Source: Methylocapsa sp. D3K7 | Lineage (GTDB): Bacteria > Pseudomonadota > Alphaproteobacteria > Rhizobiales > Beijerinckiaceae | DNA: 64,000 nt | Reading direction: 5' to 3' | Assembly (NCBI RefSeq): GCF_029855125.1 | Contig: NZ_CP123229.1 | Span: forward strand, 3,888,501 to 3,952,500 | Part shown: piece by piece, positions 35,185-43,373 of the stretch | Layout: each line of letters starts with the position of its first letter | Position numbering within the stretch: the stretch's first letter is position 1 | The notes under the pieces: generated by a model | The model's input: the letters and a program-made list of their open reading frames with translations, nothing else | Told to the model about the DNA's origin: nothing | The model's database searches: none | Position numbers and translations under genes: made by a program

Positions 35185-36110
35185 TGTTCGTGCAACATGG
35201 CCAGGAACGATCCCAAAGCGGGATTGCTGTTCGCTTCTCGCCAGTACGCCATGAAATTGGTCTGGGTCGGGCCGTCGTCGTCCCAGACCTCCCTATAGAC
35301 CACGCCTTCGTGGCGCACCCCTGTCGCGCCCTCGAACATCAAGAGCGTGCCATAGTTCGCACTGACTAGGCTCAGCAGTCTGTCCAGTGACGAGTCCTGA
35401 TGGATGATGTGCTGAGAACCAATGGCATGACGGAGCTTCGCCGCGAGCAGCCCCTCAAGCTCCGGTCCGGGACCCTGCTGCGGGACGAGGAACTTTTCGT
35501 TCGCAAGATCCGCCCAACGAATCCTCGAATTATGGCCCAGCGGATGATGCCCCGGAAAAGCTACGATCACCCGCTCACTCCAAAGCGGAAGCATCCGGCC
35601 TTCCCATGCCGTCGCGTGACCCGTCATGATCGCGACATCGACTGCGTTGCCCGCGAGAGCACAAAGCAGCCGATCATGGCTACCATCGACGGTGCGTACA
35701 TCCACATCCGGAAAGCGCCGGTGGTACTCGACCAGCGTCGCGTGCATGTTCCCCGCCGAAGGGGAGGCATGAACGCCGATCGTTAACAAGCCAAGTTCGC
35801 CGCGGCTCCTGCTCCTGATCCGCCGAAGTTCCGTGTCCACGTCATCGAGTATTCGCTTGGCGCTCGCGATGAACTCCAGCCCCACCATAGTGAGGTGGGT
35901 GCCGCCATTCGTCCTTTCAAACAACACCACGCCAAGCTGGCGCTCGATCTCGTGCAGCCGGCGGCTCAAGGTCGATTGGCGTATGTTCAGAGCTTCCGCC
36001 GCCTGTCTCAGGCTGCGGTGCTGTGACGTTACGACCGCCAAACGCAAATCGCGAAGCTCTACATCCACGCTACTCACTTCATCGGCCCGCATACGGGCCG
36101 CCTTTCGCAA
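35148..36110 (-). CDS. LysR-family transcriptional regulator
   Basis: 320 residues. The winged helix-turn-helix is at about 18-77 (SLRQAAEALNIRQSTLSRRL, then LGVVLFERT), followed by a hinge and a periplasmic-binding-protein-like effector domain (LLTIGVHASPSAGN onward). LysR genes often sit downstream of trbI-DUF2274 in these elements. It overlaps the DUF2274 gene by 37 bases tail to tail. Target and inducer are unknown. A second Met at residue 7 is an alternative start. Confidence 0.88.
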   Translation of the reverse strand: MRKAARMRADEVSSVDVELRDLRLAVVTSQHRSLRQAAEALNIRQSTLSRRLHEIERQLGVVLFERTNGGTHLTMVGLEFIASAKRILDDVDTELRRIRSRSRGELGLLTIGVHASPSAGNMHATLVEYHRRFPDVDVRTVDGSHDRLLCALAGNAVDVAIMTGHATAWEGRMLPLWSERVIVAFPGHHPLGHNSRIRWADLANEKFLVPQQGPGPELEGLLAAKLRHAIGSQHIIHQDSSLDRLLSLVSANYGTLLMFEGATGVRHEGVVYREVWDDDGPTQTNFMAYWREANSNPALGSFLAMLHEHYPDFSAEPKAT

Positions 36111-36182
36111 ACTTTGCCTCCCCCTCTCCGGCCACCTTCATCGCGACGATACACGAAACCCGTGGTTCGATCCCTCGACTTG

Positions 36183-37358
36183 TCAGGCCGGCAATGGATC
36201 GGTGCCGCGATCGAGCAAGGCCAGATAGTCCGAATAGGCGTAGATCCGGCCGCGCTGCCGTCCCGTGGTCTCGCGCACGACCCCTATTTTGGCGAGATTT
36301 TCCAGCGCCGTGCTGGCGGTCGGGAAGGAGACGGCGAGTTTCGCGGAGACAGTCTGGATGGTGACGATCGGGCTGGCTTGCATCAGTTCGTGGACCCGGA
36401 GCGCCGACGGAGCCGCGCGGCCGAGGCCGGCGATCTGCTGTCGGTGAGCGTCGAACATGGCGATCAGATCGCGAGCCGTGGCGGCGGCTTGTTCCGCGGT
36501 CTCCGCGACGCCGGTCAGGAAGAATTCCATCCAGGTCTCCCACGTCCCAGCCTGCCGAACCTCCTGCAGGAGCCGGTAATAGTCGTCGCGCCGGGACTTC
36601 AGGAACAGGCTGAGATAGAGGATCGGCTCCCGCAACACCCCGGCCTCACACAGGATCAGCGTGATGAGCAGCCGGCCCAGGCGTCCGTTGCCGTCGAGAA
36701 AGGGATGGATCGTCTCGAACTGGACGTGGGCCAGGCCCGCCCGGATGAGCGGGGGCAGTGCCGCATCCTCGCTGTGCAGGAAGCGCTCCAGCGCATCGAG
36801 GCACTCGTCCAGCCGGTTCGGCGGAGGAGGCACGAACAGGGCGTTGCCCGGCCGGGTTCCGCCGATCCAGTTCTGCGAGCGGCGGAACTCGCCCGGTTGC
36901 TTCGCTGCGCCACGCCCTGATTTGAGCAGGATGGCGTGCATTTCGCGGATCAGCCGGAGCGACAGAGGAAATCCGCCCCGCATCCGGGAGACGCCATGCT
37001 CGATCGCCGCGACGTAGTTCGAGACCTCGGTCACGTCGTCGAGTTCGACCGTCGGCGTTTCATGATTTTCGAACAGCAGCAGGTCGGACAGCGAGGATTG
37101 CGTGCCCTCGATCTGCGAGGACAGGAGGGCTTCCTTGCGGACATACATGTAGAGGAACAAAGGCGTCGAGGGCAGGATCGTCGTCACGCCGTCGAGGCGA
37201 CCGACCGCGGCTATGGCGCGTTCGTAGACGTGCATGAACTGGCCCAGTTCGAGCGGCGGCTTTGGCGGCAGCGGGGCAGGCACATAGGCGCGCACGCGCT
37301 CGCCTCCCGCGCTCGTTTCAACATAGGCCCCGAGCCTTTGGTTCTCTCCGTCCGTCAC
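36183..37358 (-). CDS. Fic-domain protein (AMP transferase type, class II)
   Basis: 391 residues. The Fic motif HPFLDGNGRLGR is at 218-229 with all catalytic positions intact. The N-terminal inhibitory helix carries S80-SQI-E84-G85 in the sequence EALLSSQIEGT, the [S/T]xxxE[G/N] signature of class II self-inhibited Fic enzymes. A C-terminal winged-helix region (about 330-375, VQTVSAKLAVSFPTASTALE) suggests DNA binding and autoregulation. It would transfer AMP or a similar group to a protein, in defence or regulation; the target is unknown. It is monocistronic, with nested palindromes just upstream. Confidence 0.9.
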   Translation of the reverse strand: MTDGENQRLGAYVETSAGGERVRAYVPAPLPPKPPLELGQFMHVYERAIAAVGRLDGVTTILPSTPLFLYMYVRKEALLSSQIEGTQSSLSDLLLFENHETPTVELDDVTEVSNYVAAIEHGVSRMRGGFPLSLRLIREMHAILLKSGRGAAKQPGEFRRSQNWIGGTRPGNALFVPPPPNRLDECLDALERFLHSEDAALPPLIRAGLAHVQFETIHPFLDGNGRLGRLLITLILCEAGVLREPILYLSLFLKSRRDDYYRLLQEVRQAGTWETWMEFFLTGVAETAEQAAATARDLIAMFDAHRQQIAGLGRAAPSALRVHELMQASPIVTIQTVSAKLAVSFPTASTALENLAKIGVVRETTGRQRGRIYAYSDYLALLDRGTDPLPA

Positions 37359-37370
37359 GCGCGATCCTTT

Positions 37371-37431
37371 AATTAGCTTCGCCGCTATTAAAGCGTATCG
37401 CCGTATATCTTAATAGCGGGTGGGGCTAATT
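37371..37431. promoter_or_regulatory. Nested inverted repeats upstream of the Fic gene
   Basis: AATTAGC (37371-37377) pairs with GCTAATT (37425-37431), and inside it CGCTATTAA (37383-37391) pairs with TTAATAGCG (37410-37418). All arms are perfect and share nearly the same centre. The block starts 12 bases upstream of the Fic start codon. It looks like an operator or a 5'-leader hairpin; the winged helix of the Fic protein is a candidate ligand. Confidence 0.6.
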
Positions 37432-37570
37432 CAAGGTTGCCGGTGTGACGCGACATCCGCACGGGCGGCGATTGGGAGCACGACAGGAGAGGATGTGGTT
37501 TGGCTCGACATCTTCAAGCCCTCGGCCAACCTAATCCGCGTTGCGCTACAAGGCGCAAATCTAGGGAGGT

Positions 37571-37647
37571 TGGCGCACCCGACACGATTCGAACGTGTGG
37601 CCTCCACCTTCGGAGGGTGGCGCTCTATCCAGCTGAGCTACGGGTGC
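37571..37647 (-). tRNA. tRNA-Arg (anticodon CCG)
   Basis: 77 nt including an encoded CCA. The acceptor GCACCCG pairs with CGGGTGC, the D arm is GCTC/GAGC, and the anticodon stem CCACC/GGTGG closes the loop CTCCGAA with anticodon CCG (reads CGG codons). The T arm ACACG/CGTGT encloses TTCGAAT. All stems are complete, so it should be functional. The 3' end faces the conjugative remnant. Confidence 0.96.
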
Positions 37648-38010
37648 ATCTCAATTTCGCCTAGCCCGACTGACCTATGAGGGTCAACGGATTCGGCCTT
37701 CACAAACCAGTCCCACATCACGGTCGCCGGGTGACTACGCCCCGCTATCCGCTGTTCCGCCCCCGTTCTCCGAAAACTGCTTACGCGGTGCTTACGCGAA
37801 AATTTCTCGGGGTTTGGCGGCGTTCGTAGGATTACTCAAGCTACTGTTTTCACGAACCTTTCTTCAGTTACTTACTAACAAAACCCCCTTGACATCAGCC
37901 TTCGGAGGGCAAGGATATGCAGCTTGTTTTGGCAGATGACTTCTGGTCGGCATAATAAAGTCTGATCGTATTTATGCTAGATCTCGATCGATCGGCGGTC
38001 ATTCTAGCTG
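37648..38010. other. Intergenic region with a tandem 9-bp repeat
   Basis: 363 bp between tRNA-Arg and the 3' end of the integrase. GCTTACGCG occurs at 37779-37787 and again at 37790-37798 (period 11), a possible arm-type recombinase site. No gene is seen. Confidence 0.45.
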
Positions 38011-39099
38011 TCAAGCACCCTCAGATTGAGCCGTGACTACAGAAAGCCATTTCCAATCGGCAAATTTGTCTCCGGTTTGGCGAAGATGGGCATAGCGCTT
38101 AAGACTTGACCATGCCCGGTGGCCGGAAACGCTCCCTACTTGCGGGATGCTCAGGCCGGTCTCGAACAGTCGCGAAACGCCATCATGGCGCAGGTCATGG
38201 AAATGTAAGTCTATAATTCCGAGAAATTGGCACGTTCGTGTGAAGGCCGCTCCGATCGCATCCGTGGTGTAGGGAAAAATCTGCTCCGAGGTCTTCGGCA
38301 TCGAGAGGATGATTTGGAGCGCCGCCGGCGGGAGATCGCACCAGACATCGTTTCCAATTTTCTCTCCGGGATTTTTCATATCGTGGATCAACAGGCGACT
38401 TCCTCCGACATCGAGGTCGCCCCAACAGATGCGAGTGATTTCCTCCAGGCGGCGCGTCGAAAAAATTGCGAACGCCGTGATCTTCTGCATGGGAACCGAC
38501 GACGGGCGGCGCCTAAGGCGCTCGCCGAAATGCGTCATCAACTTGTCCAACTCGTCCAGCGTTGGACGGCGATCGCGCGCGCGGCTCTTCGTCGTAATGC
38601 CCAGCCGCTTGGCGACCACGAATGCGTCTTTCATCGCGTTCTGGTTAAGCTGATATCCCCACGCGGGCCGAGCGATCGCGAAGACTGCTGCAAGATGCGA
38701 GAGATAATTGGCGACGGTCTGCGGCGTGACCTTCGATACGAGTTGATTGGCGAAAGTAATGATGTCGGCGCTCGTAATGGTCGAACACTGCTTGTTTGCG
38801 ATATCGTAGCGCTTGATCGCACGTAGCACCTGCGTTTTCGTTCGACCAATGTCTTTGACGGACTCTTCGGTATACCGATTGATTACCGAACCTAGAGTAG
38901 GGTCGGGGGTTTTTTCCCGTTCGAGGGCGCCGGGCTTGGCGAGTTCGGTCTCGCGTTTTTCGAGCCAGGCGGCGGCGGCCTGTTTGCGTTCAAACGTCCG
39001 TGACTCGCGATGAACGATCGCACCGCTGCGCTTGATGAGGAGTTGCGCGTGGTAAGCTGTTGACCCACTCTTTCGCTTACGGGGGATGATCGTTCCCAT
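38011..39099 (-). CDS. Tyrosine-type site-specific integrase
   Basis: 362 residues from the ATG at 39099, which has GAGGACGAA just upstream; a longer frame to 39213 adds an unlikely Cys-rich leader. The N-terminus is an arm-binding type domain (RKSGSTAYHAQLLIKR), the middle a core-binding SAM-like domain, and the C-terminal catalytic domain shows R in STRRLEEITR, HDLRHDGVSR (H-x-x-R), GHRAW and the nucleophile Y in LKRYAHLR. It lies head to head with dusA, the 136-bp gap pointing to dusA as its attachment gene. It looks intact. Confidence 0.92.
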   Translation of the reverse strand: MGTIIPRKRKSGSTAYHAQLLIKRSGAIVHRESRTFERKQAAAAWLEKRETELAKPGALEREKTPDPTLGSVINRYTEESVKDIGRTKTQVLRAIKRYDIANKQCSTITSADIITFANQLVSKVTPQTVANYLSHLAAVFAIARPAWGYQLNQNAMKDAFVVAKRLGITTKSRARDRRPTLDELDKLMTHFGERLRRRPSSVPMQKITAFAIFSTRRLEEITRICWGDLDVGGSRLLIHDMKNPGEKIGNDVWCDLPPAALQIILSMPKTSEQIFPYTTDAIGAAFTRTCQFLGIIDLHFHDLRHDGVSRLFETGLSIPQVGSVSGHRAWSSLKRYAHLRQTGDKFADWKWLSVVTAQSEGA

Positions 39100-39235
39100 T
39101 TCGTCCTCGAGGCAAATCGTGGTACAGCATGCGCTCTTTGGTACAGCATGGCTGTACTTGAGGCAAGGAAATGAGCGAAAATCGGAGATAACGGGAGTGA
39201 ACGAGTACAGCACATTGCGGGCGCAACCGACCGAA

Positions 39236-40252
39236 ATGGAAGGAAAATCCTGTAATTTCAGTCGGTTCAGATTTAGTGTTGCGCCGATGATGGATTGGAC
39301 GGACCGGCATTGCCGGTCCTTCCATCGGATCTTGTCGCGGCGAGCACGGCTTTATACCGAAATGCTCGCGGTGGGCGCGGTCCTGCATGGCGATCGCGGG
39401 CGGCTGCTGCGCTTCGAGCCGGCGGAGCATCCGCTCGCCCTGCAAATCGGCGGTTCCGATCCGGCGCAATTGGCGGCGGCGTCGGCCATTGGCGAAGATT
39501 GGGGCTATGACGAGATCAATCTCAACATTGGCTGCCCGTCAGAACGTGTGAAAAGCGGCGCGTTCGGTGCTTGTCTGATGCGCGAACCGGAACTTGTTGG
39601 TGACTGTGTCGCGGCGATCAAGGCGCGTGTCAAAATTCCGGTGACGGTCAAATGCCGCACGGGTGTCGATGAACAAGACCCGGAAGCAGCGCTCGGAGAC
39701 CTCGCCGCGCGCGTTGTCGCGGCGGGTTGCGATGCGCTCATCGTCCATGCGCGTAAGGCTTGGTTGAGCGGTCTTTCGCCAAAGGAGAATCGCAATGTGC
39801 CGCCGCTCGACTATGCGCTCGTCCATGTCTTAAAACGGCGCTATCCAGCTGTTCCGGTGGTCCTCAACGGCGGTCTTGCCACGCTTGGCCAAGCGCGCGC
39901 CGAACTGGAATACGTCGATGGTGTCATGGTTGGGCGAGCTGCCTATCAGGACCCGGCATTGCTCCTGGACGTCGATCCGCTTTTGTTTGGAGAGACAGCA
40001 CCGGTCGGCACGATGGCGACGGCGATCGAGGCGTTCATCCCCTATGTCGAAGCGCGGCTTGCCGAAGGCGTGCCCCTTCATGCCTTGACGCGCCACTTGC
40101 TTGGCTTTTTCAATGGCCTTCCCGGCGCCCGTGCCTGGCGGCGCCATCTCGCGACCGAAGCGGTGAAACCTGGCGCCGGCGTGCACACCTTGCACACGGC
40201 AATGGCGCATTTGGAGCTTGCATCGATGCGCGGCGCGAGCGCGGCAGCCTAA
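39236..40252 (+). CDS. dusA: tRNA-dihydrouridine synthase A
   Basis: 338 residues from the ATG at 39236; an in-frame extension upstream to 39086 crosses the integrase start and is unlikely. FMN-dependent enzyme that reduces uridines 20 and 20a in the tRNA D loop. It has the N-terminal FRFSVAPMMDWTDRHCR block, substrate-site C100 (NLNIGCPSERV) and GGLATLGQARAELEYVDGVM near the phosphate site. The first codons (MEGKSCNFS) may come from an integrated element, because dusA 5' ends are used as attachment sites that restore the gene. It is the first clear core gene of the right half. Confidence 0.93.
   Translation: MEGKSCNFSRFRFSVAPMMDWTDRHCRSFHRILSRRARLYTEMLAVGAVLHGDRGRLLRFEPAEHPLALQIGGSDPAQLAAASAIGEDWGYDEINLNIGCPSERVKSGAFGACLMREPELVGDCVAAIKARVKIPVTVKCRTGVDEQDPEAALGDLAARVVAAGCDALIVHARKAWLSGLSPKENRNVPPLDYALVHVLKRRYPAVPVVLNGGLATLGQARAELEYVDGVMVGRAAYQDPALLLDVDPLLFGETAPVGTMATAIEAFIPYVEARLAEGVPLHALTRHLLGFFNGLPGARAWRRHLATEAVKPGAGVHTLHTAMAHLELASMRGASAAA
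39275..39316. other. Probable attachment site within the dusA 5' end
   Basis: This segment encodes the invariant SVAPMMDWTDRHCR of DusA, where integrases of dusA-targeting islands recombine. The divergent integrase starts 137 bases upstream of the dusA start. I did not find a second copy of the sequence in the window, so the partner site would lie further left. Confidence 0.4.
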
Positions 40253-40335
40253 GCAATCGGGCGCATATCCAACCCTGGCCGTGATTGGGTTCCCATCAAG
40301 CTGATCTTTGCTGGTCATGCGGCGGATAGGAGAGA

Positions 40336-40353
40336 TTGTCATTTTTCTGAAAT
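40336..40353 (+). promoter_or_regulatory. Candidate Pho box upstream of the phosphoesterase
   Basis: TTGTCAT-TTTT-CTGAAAT matches the 7-4-7 layout of the PhoB box (CTGTCAT-N4-CTGTCAY): 6 of 7 in the first half and 5 of 7 in the second. It lies about 90 bases before the ATG of a secreted phosphoesterase, which makes phosphate control plausible. Confidence 0.45.
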
Positions 40354-40440
40354 ATCCCGGCCACGAAAGCTTCTTCAGTCATTTGTAAGGCTCTCTTGAG
40401 CTGGACGGAAACCGTCCGTCCATGACGAGGGAACCCCTAT

Positions 40441-41704
40441 GAAGAAGACAATTTTGGCGCTGGGGCTGTTGGCCCCGGCGATGGCAAGCCAGTGTTTTGC
40501 GGCCGAAGGCCCAGTGCCAACAGGAATACCGCATTTGGATCATGTGTTCGTGATCGTGATGGAAAATCATGCTTATGGCCAAATCTTCCAAAATCCGAAC
40601 ACCCCCTTCATCAATGCGCTCGTAACCTCGGCCAATTTAGCGACAAATTTCTTCGCCATCGGCCACCCAAGCCTGACCAACTATCTCGAAATGACCGGCG
40701 GTTCCAATTTCGGTGTGCGAAGCGACAACGATCCAGATTGGCATAACAACGCGTGCATCACCAATCTCGCGTCGGGAATTCCTTCCACTGACAATCCGGC
40801 GACCGGCAATATTTGTCCCATCTCGGGGACAGGCACGGATGCGGTGACACCAGCGGTGGATACGACGAATGAAGTGCAAAGCCCGCCCGGTCTGCTGAGC
40901 ATTGATGGCATCGCGTCTGTTCCGGCCGTCAGCACCACCACGGGCAAAACGATCGCCGATCAGCTCATCGCCAAGAAGATCAGCTGGAAGAGCTATCAGG
41001 AAGGCCTTCCGCCAGAAGGTGCGGATCGCGTGAGCTACAGCGACGGCGATTACACGAACAACACTGACTTCAGCAAAATTCTCCCCGCGCTCAATCCGCC
41101 GCTGATCCAGGCCGATGTCGTCAAGCTCTATGCGGCGAAGCACAACCCCTTTGTCTATTTCAAAAGCATTCAAGAAGGTTACCTCGCAAACACCGTCGCT
41201 TTCGATGGCCAGCAAGGCCTCTACGCCGATCTTGCCCATGGCACGGTGCCGACCTTCTCCTTCATTGTGCCAAATCAGTGCAACGATCAGCACGGGCGCG
41301 GCAATGCCGGTGCGTTCTGCAACTTCGACCCCGATGACAACGGCACGCAAGCGGGTCTGAACCCCGCATTGATTTTCCGCGGCGACGTCGCTGTCAAGGA
41401 GATCGTGAATGCGATCCATGCTTCGCCCGTTTGGAAGGCATCAGGCGACGGGTTCGGCAGGCCTCTCAACCGGAGTGCCATCGTCCTTCTTTGGGATGAG
41501 AACGATTACAGCTCGGCTCCGACGCAGAACAAAGTTATCTTCGTCGTTGATACCAATTACGGCATCCATGGCCTGCAAAGCACTACCCGATACACCCATT
41601 TCTCGCTCCTAAAAACGCTCGAGGCGAGTCTAGGCTTGCCGTGTCTCAACCATGCGTGCGATCCGGACGTTTCGGTCATCTCCGATCTGTTTCGCGCAAA
41701 GTAA
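40441..41704 (+). CDS. Secreted phosphoesterase (PF04185; acid phosphatase/phospholipase C type)
   Basis: About 421 residues starting with MKKTILALGLLAPAMASQCF, a signal peptide cleaved after ASQCFA. The N-terminal block HLDHVFVIVMENHAYGQIF holds the acidic, Asn and His positions of the phosphoesterase family, and VLLWDENDYSSAPTQNKVIF near the C-terminus supplies further metal ligands. Many Cys residues suggest disulfides in the periplasm. The candidate Pho box upstream fits release of phosphate from organic esters. It is monocistronic and convergent with a DUF815 gene. Confidence 0.87.
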
Positions 41705-41724
41705 CTTCGGTCATTCAAGCGGGC

Positions 41725-41756
41725 GGAGTGCCGCGGCCTCGCGCTGCGGTCACTCC
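41725..41756. terminator. Bidirectional hairpin between convergent genes
   Basis: GGAGTG-CCGC and GCGG-T-CACTCC form an interrupted 10-bp stem with a one-base bulge. It lies between the phosphoesterase stop and the end of the DUF815 gene, where its right arm overlaps the stop codon. Confidence 0.45.
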
Positions 41757-42652
41757 ACCGCTCTGCCTGAGCGTCCGGCGAGATCCTGAATATATTGCCA
41801 GGCGGTGCGGCCCGAGCGCGAGCCGCGCCCGGCCGACCATTCGAGCGCCTCGCGCGCAATCGCTGATGGGTCGCCGCCAAGACCAAAATGCTCAATATAA
41901 CCCAGAACCATCGCCAGATAGTCGTCTTGCGAGCAGGAATGAAAGCCGAGCCAAAGACCGAAGCGGTCCGACAGCGAGACCTTCTCCTGGACCGCGTCGT
42001 CCGGATTGATCGCCGTGCCGCGCTCGTTCTCGATCATGTCGCGGGACAGGATATGGCGGCGGTTCGAGGTTGCATAAAACAAAGCATTGGGCGGGCGTCC
42101 CTCGATTCCCCCATCGAGCGCGGCTTTCAGGGATTTGTAGCTGGTATCCGCGCCATCGAAGGAAAGATCGTCGCAAAAAATGAGGAAGCGCCAAGGTGCT
42201 TCCCGTAAAAGAGTCATCAGGCGGGGAAGCCCCTCGATGTCCTCCCGGTGGATCTCGATAAGTTTGAGAGGCTTGAACGATGGCGATCCGGCAAGCCGCC
42301 GATTGATGGCTCCGTGGACGCCCTTGACGAGCGCCGATTTGCCCATGCCGCGAGCCCCCCAGAGCAGCGCATTGTTGGCCGCGAAGCCCTGCGCAAAGCG
42401 CAACGTGTTTGCAAAAAGCGTGTCGCGCGCCCGGTCAATCCCACGCAGCAACGCGATATCGACCCGGTTGACGCGGGGAACCGGCATGAGCGCGGCGCAC
42501 CCGGCGGTGAAGACGAAGGCGTCGGCGGCGCTGAAGTCGCAAGCGTCCTGTTGAGCGCCGGCGATTTTCTCAAGCGCGCTAGCAATCCGCTCGAGCGCGC
42601 TTACGGCTGGGGGGTCCTTGCGCATCTCTAAGATATCATTGGCTCGGGTCAT
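41750..42652 (-). CDS. DUF815 AAA+ family ATPase
   Basis: 300 residues from the ATG at 42652 (GGAG upstream); a start at 42697 is less likely. Walker A is GARGMGKSALV, Walker B RFLIFCDDLSFD, and sensor-type residues occur in NALFYATSNRRHI. DUF815 proteins are stand-alone AAA+ ATPases related to DnaC and Orc/Cdc6-like loaders, with unknown cellular function. In many Hyphomicrobiales the gene lies near yajC, as here. It is divergent from yajC. Confidence 0.9.
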   Translation of the reverse strand: MTRANDILEMRKDPPAVSALERIASALEKIAGAQQDACDFSAADAFVFTAGCAALMPVPRVNRVDIALLRGIDRARDTLFANTLRFAQGFAANNALLWGARGMGKSALVKGVHGAINRRLAGSPSFKPLKLIEIHREDIEGLPRLMTLLREAPWRFLIFCDDLSFDGADTSYKSLKAALDGGIEGRPPNALFYATSNRRHILSRDMIENERGTAINPDDAVQEKVSLSDRFGLWLGFHSCSQDDYLAMVLGYIEHFGLGGDPSAIAREALEWSAGRGSRSGRTAWQYIQDLAGRSGRAVE

Positions 42653-42959
42653 TGCAGCAAGGCTCCAAAGATGACAGCTCACGCGGACTCTAAGCAATCA
42701 TGCCCGGCAGGATAGTTCCCGCCGTACATGCCGGTAAGGCTGCCGCAAGGGAGCGGCAAAGCTTGCTCCCGCGGCCCGCCGCTCCGGGGAAACCCCGGCA
42801 AAGTGGTTGTCCCAGGCGGCTCTTACGCCATTGCTTTCGCGCCCGCTCTAGCTATATTCGCGCGCCATGCGGACAGCGGCCGGGAGGGTTGCCAGTCTTC
42901 AAAGGTTATAAGTCTTTAAAGGACAAGCCTTTAGCGGACTTTCGAGTAAGGAGAGAATT
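42653..42959. other. GC-rich leader region of yajC with stacked hairpins
   Basis: 307 bp between divergent genes. Hairpins include GGGAGC (42749-42754) with GCTCCC (42765-42770), and CCGGGG (42784-42789) with CCCCGG (42793-42798) on an AAA loop. I recognise no Rfam-type riboswitch or small RNA, but the density of stems suggests a structured transcript. Confidence 0.35.
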
Positions 42960-43298
42960 TTGTTCACATCAGCATTCGCCCAGGCCGCCGCTGGCGGGGC
43001 GCCCGGCGGGCCGGATATTATCCTATCGTTGGTTCCCTTCGCGATCATCTTTGTTATCGCTTATTTTTTGGTCATCCGGCCGCAACGCAAAAAGGCGAAG
43101 CAACAGGAAGACCTCATCAAGAATACCCGCAAGGGCGACAGCGTGATTACGACGGGAGGCTTGATCGGCAAGGTCACGCGTGTGGTCGATGACGCCGAGC
43201 TCGAACTCGAAATCGCTCAGAATGTCAAGGTACGGGTTGTCCGGTCGATGATAGCGACCGTTCGATCCAAGGGCGAGCCGGTCAAGGACCAAGGGTAG
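42960..43298 (+). CDS. yajC: Preprotein translocase subunit YajC
   Basis: 112 residues. It starts at TTG (42960) with AAGGAGA six bases upstream, the only start that keeps the N-terminal FTSAFAQAAAG. One membrane helix at about 22-42 is followed by RPQRKKAKQQ and the cytoplasmic KGDSVITTGGLIGKV domain that defines YajC. It joins SecDF in the holo-translocon. secD follows after 75 bases, as in most proteobacteria. Confidence 0.95.
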   Translation: MFTSAFAQAAAGGAPGGPDIILSLVPFAIIFVIAYFLVIRPQRKKAKQQEDLIKNTRKGDSVITTGGLIGKVTRVVDDAELELEIAQNVKVRVVRSMIATVRSKGEPVKDQG

Positions 43299-43373
43299 CC
43301 CTTTCGCGAAACCACGCAAACGCCGAAGCCCAATGAGGGCGCCGCGCCTCGAATTGTTGAGATTTGTAAGATC

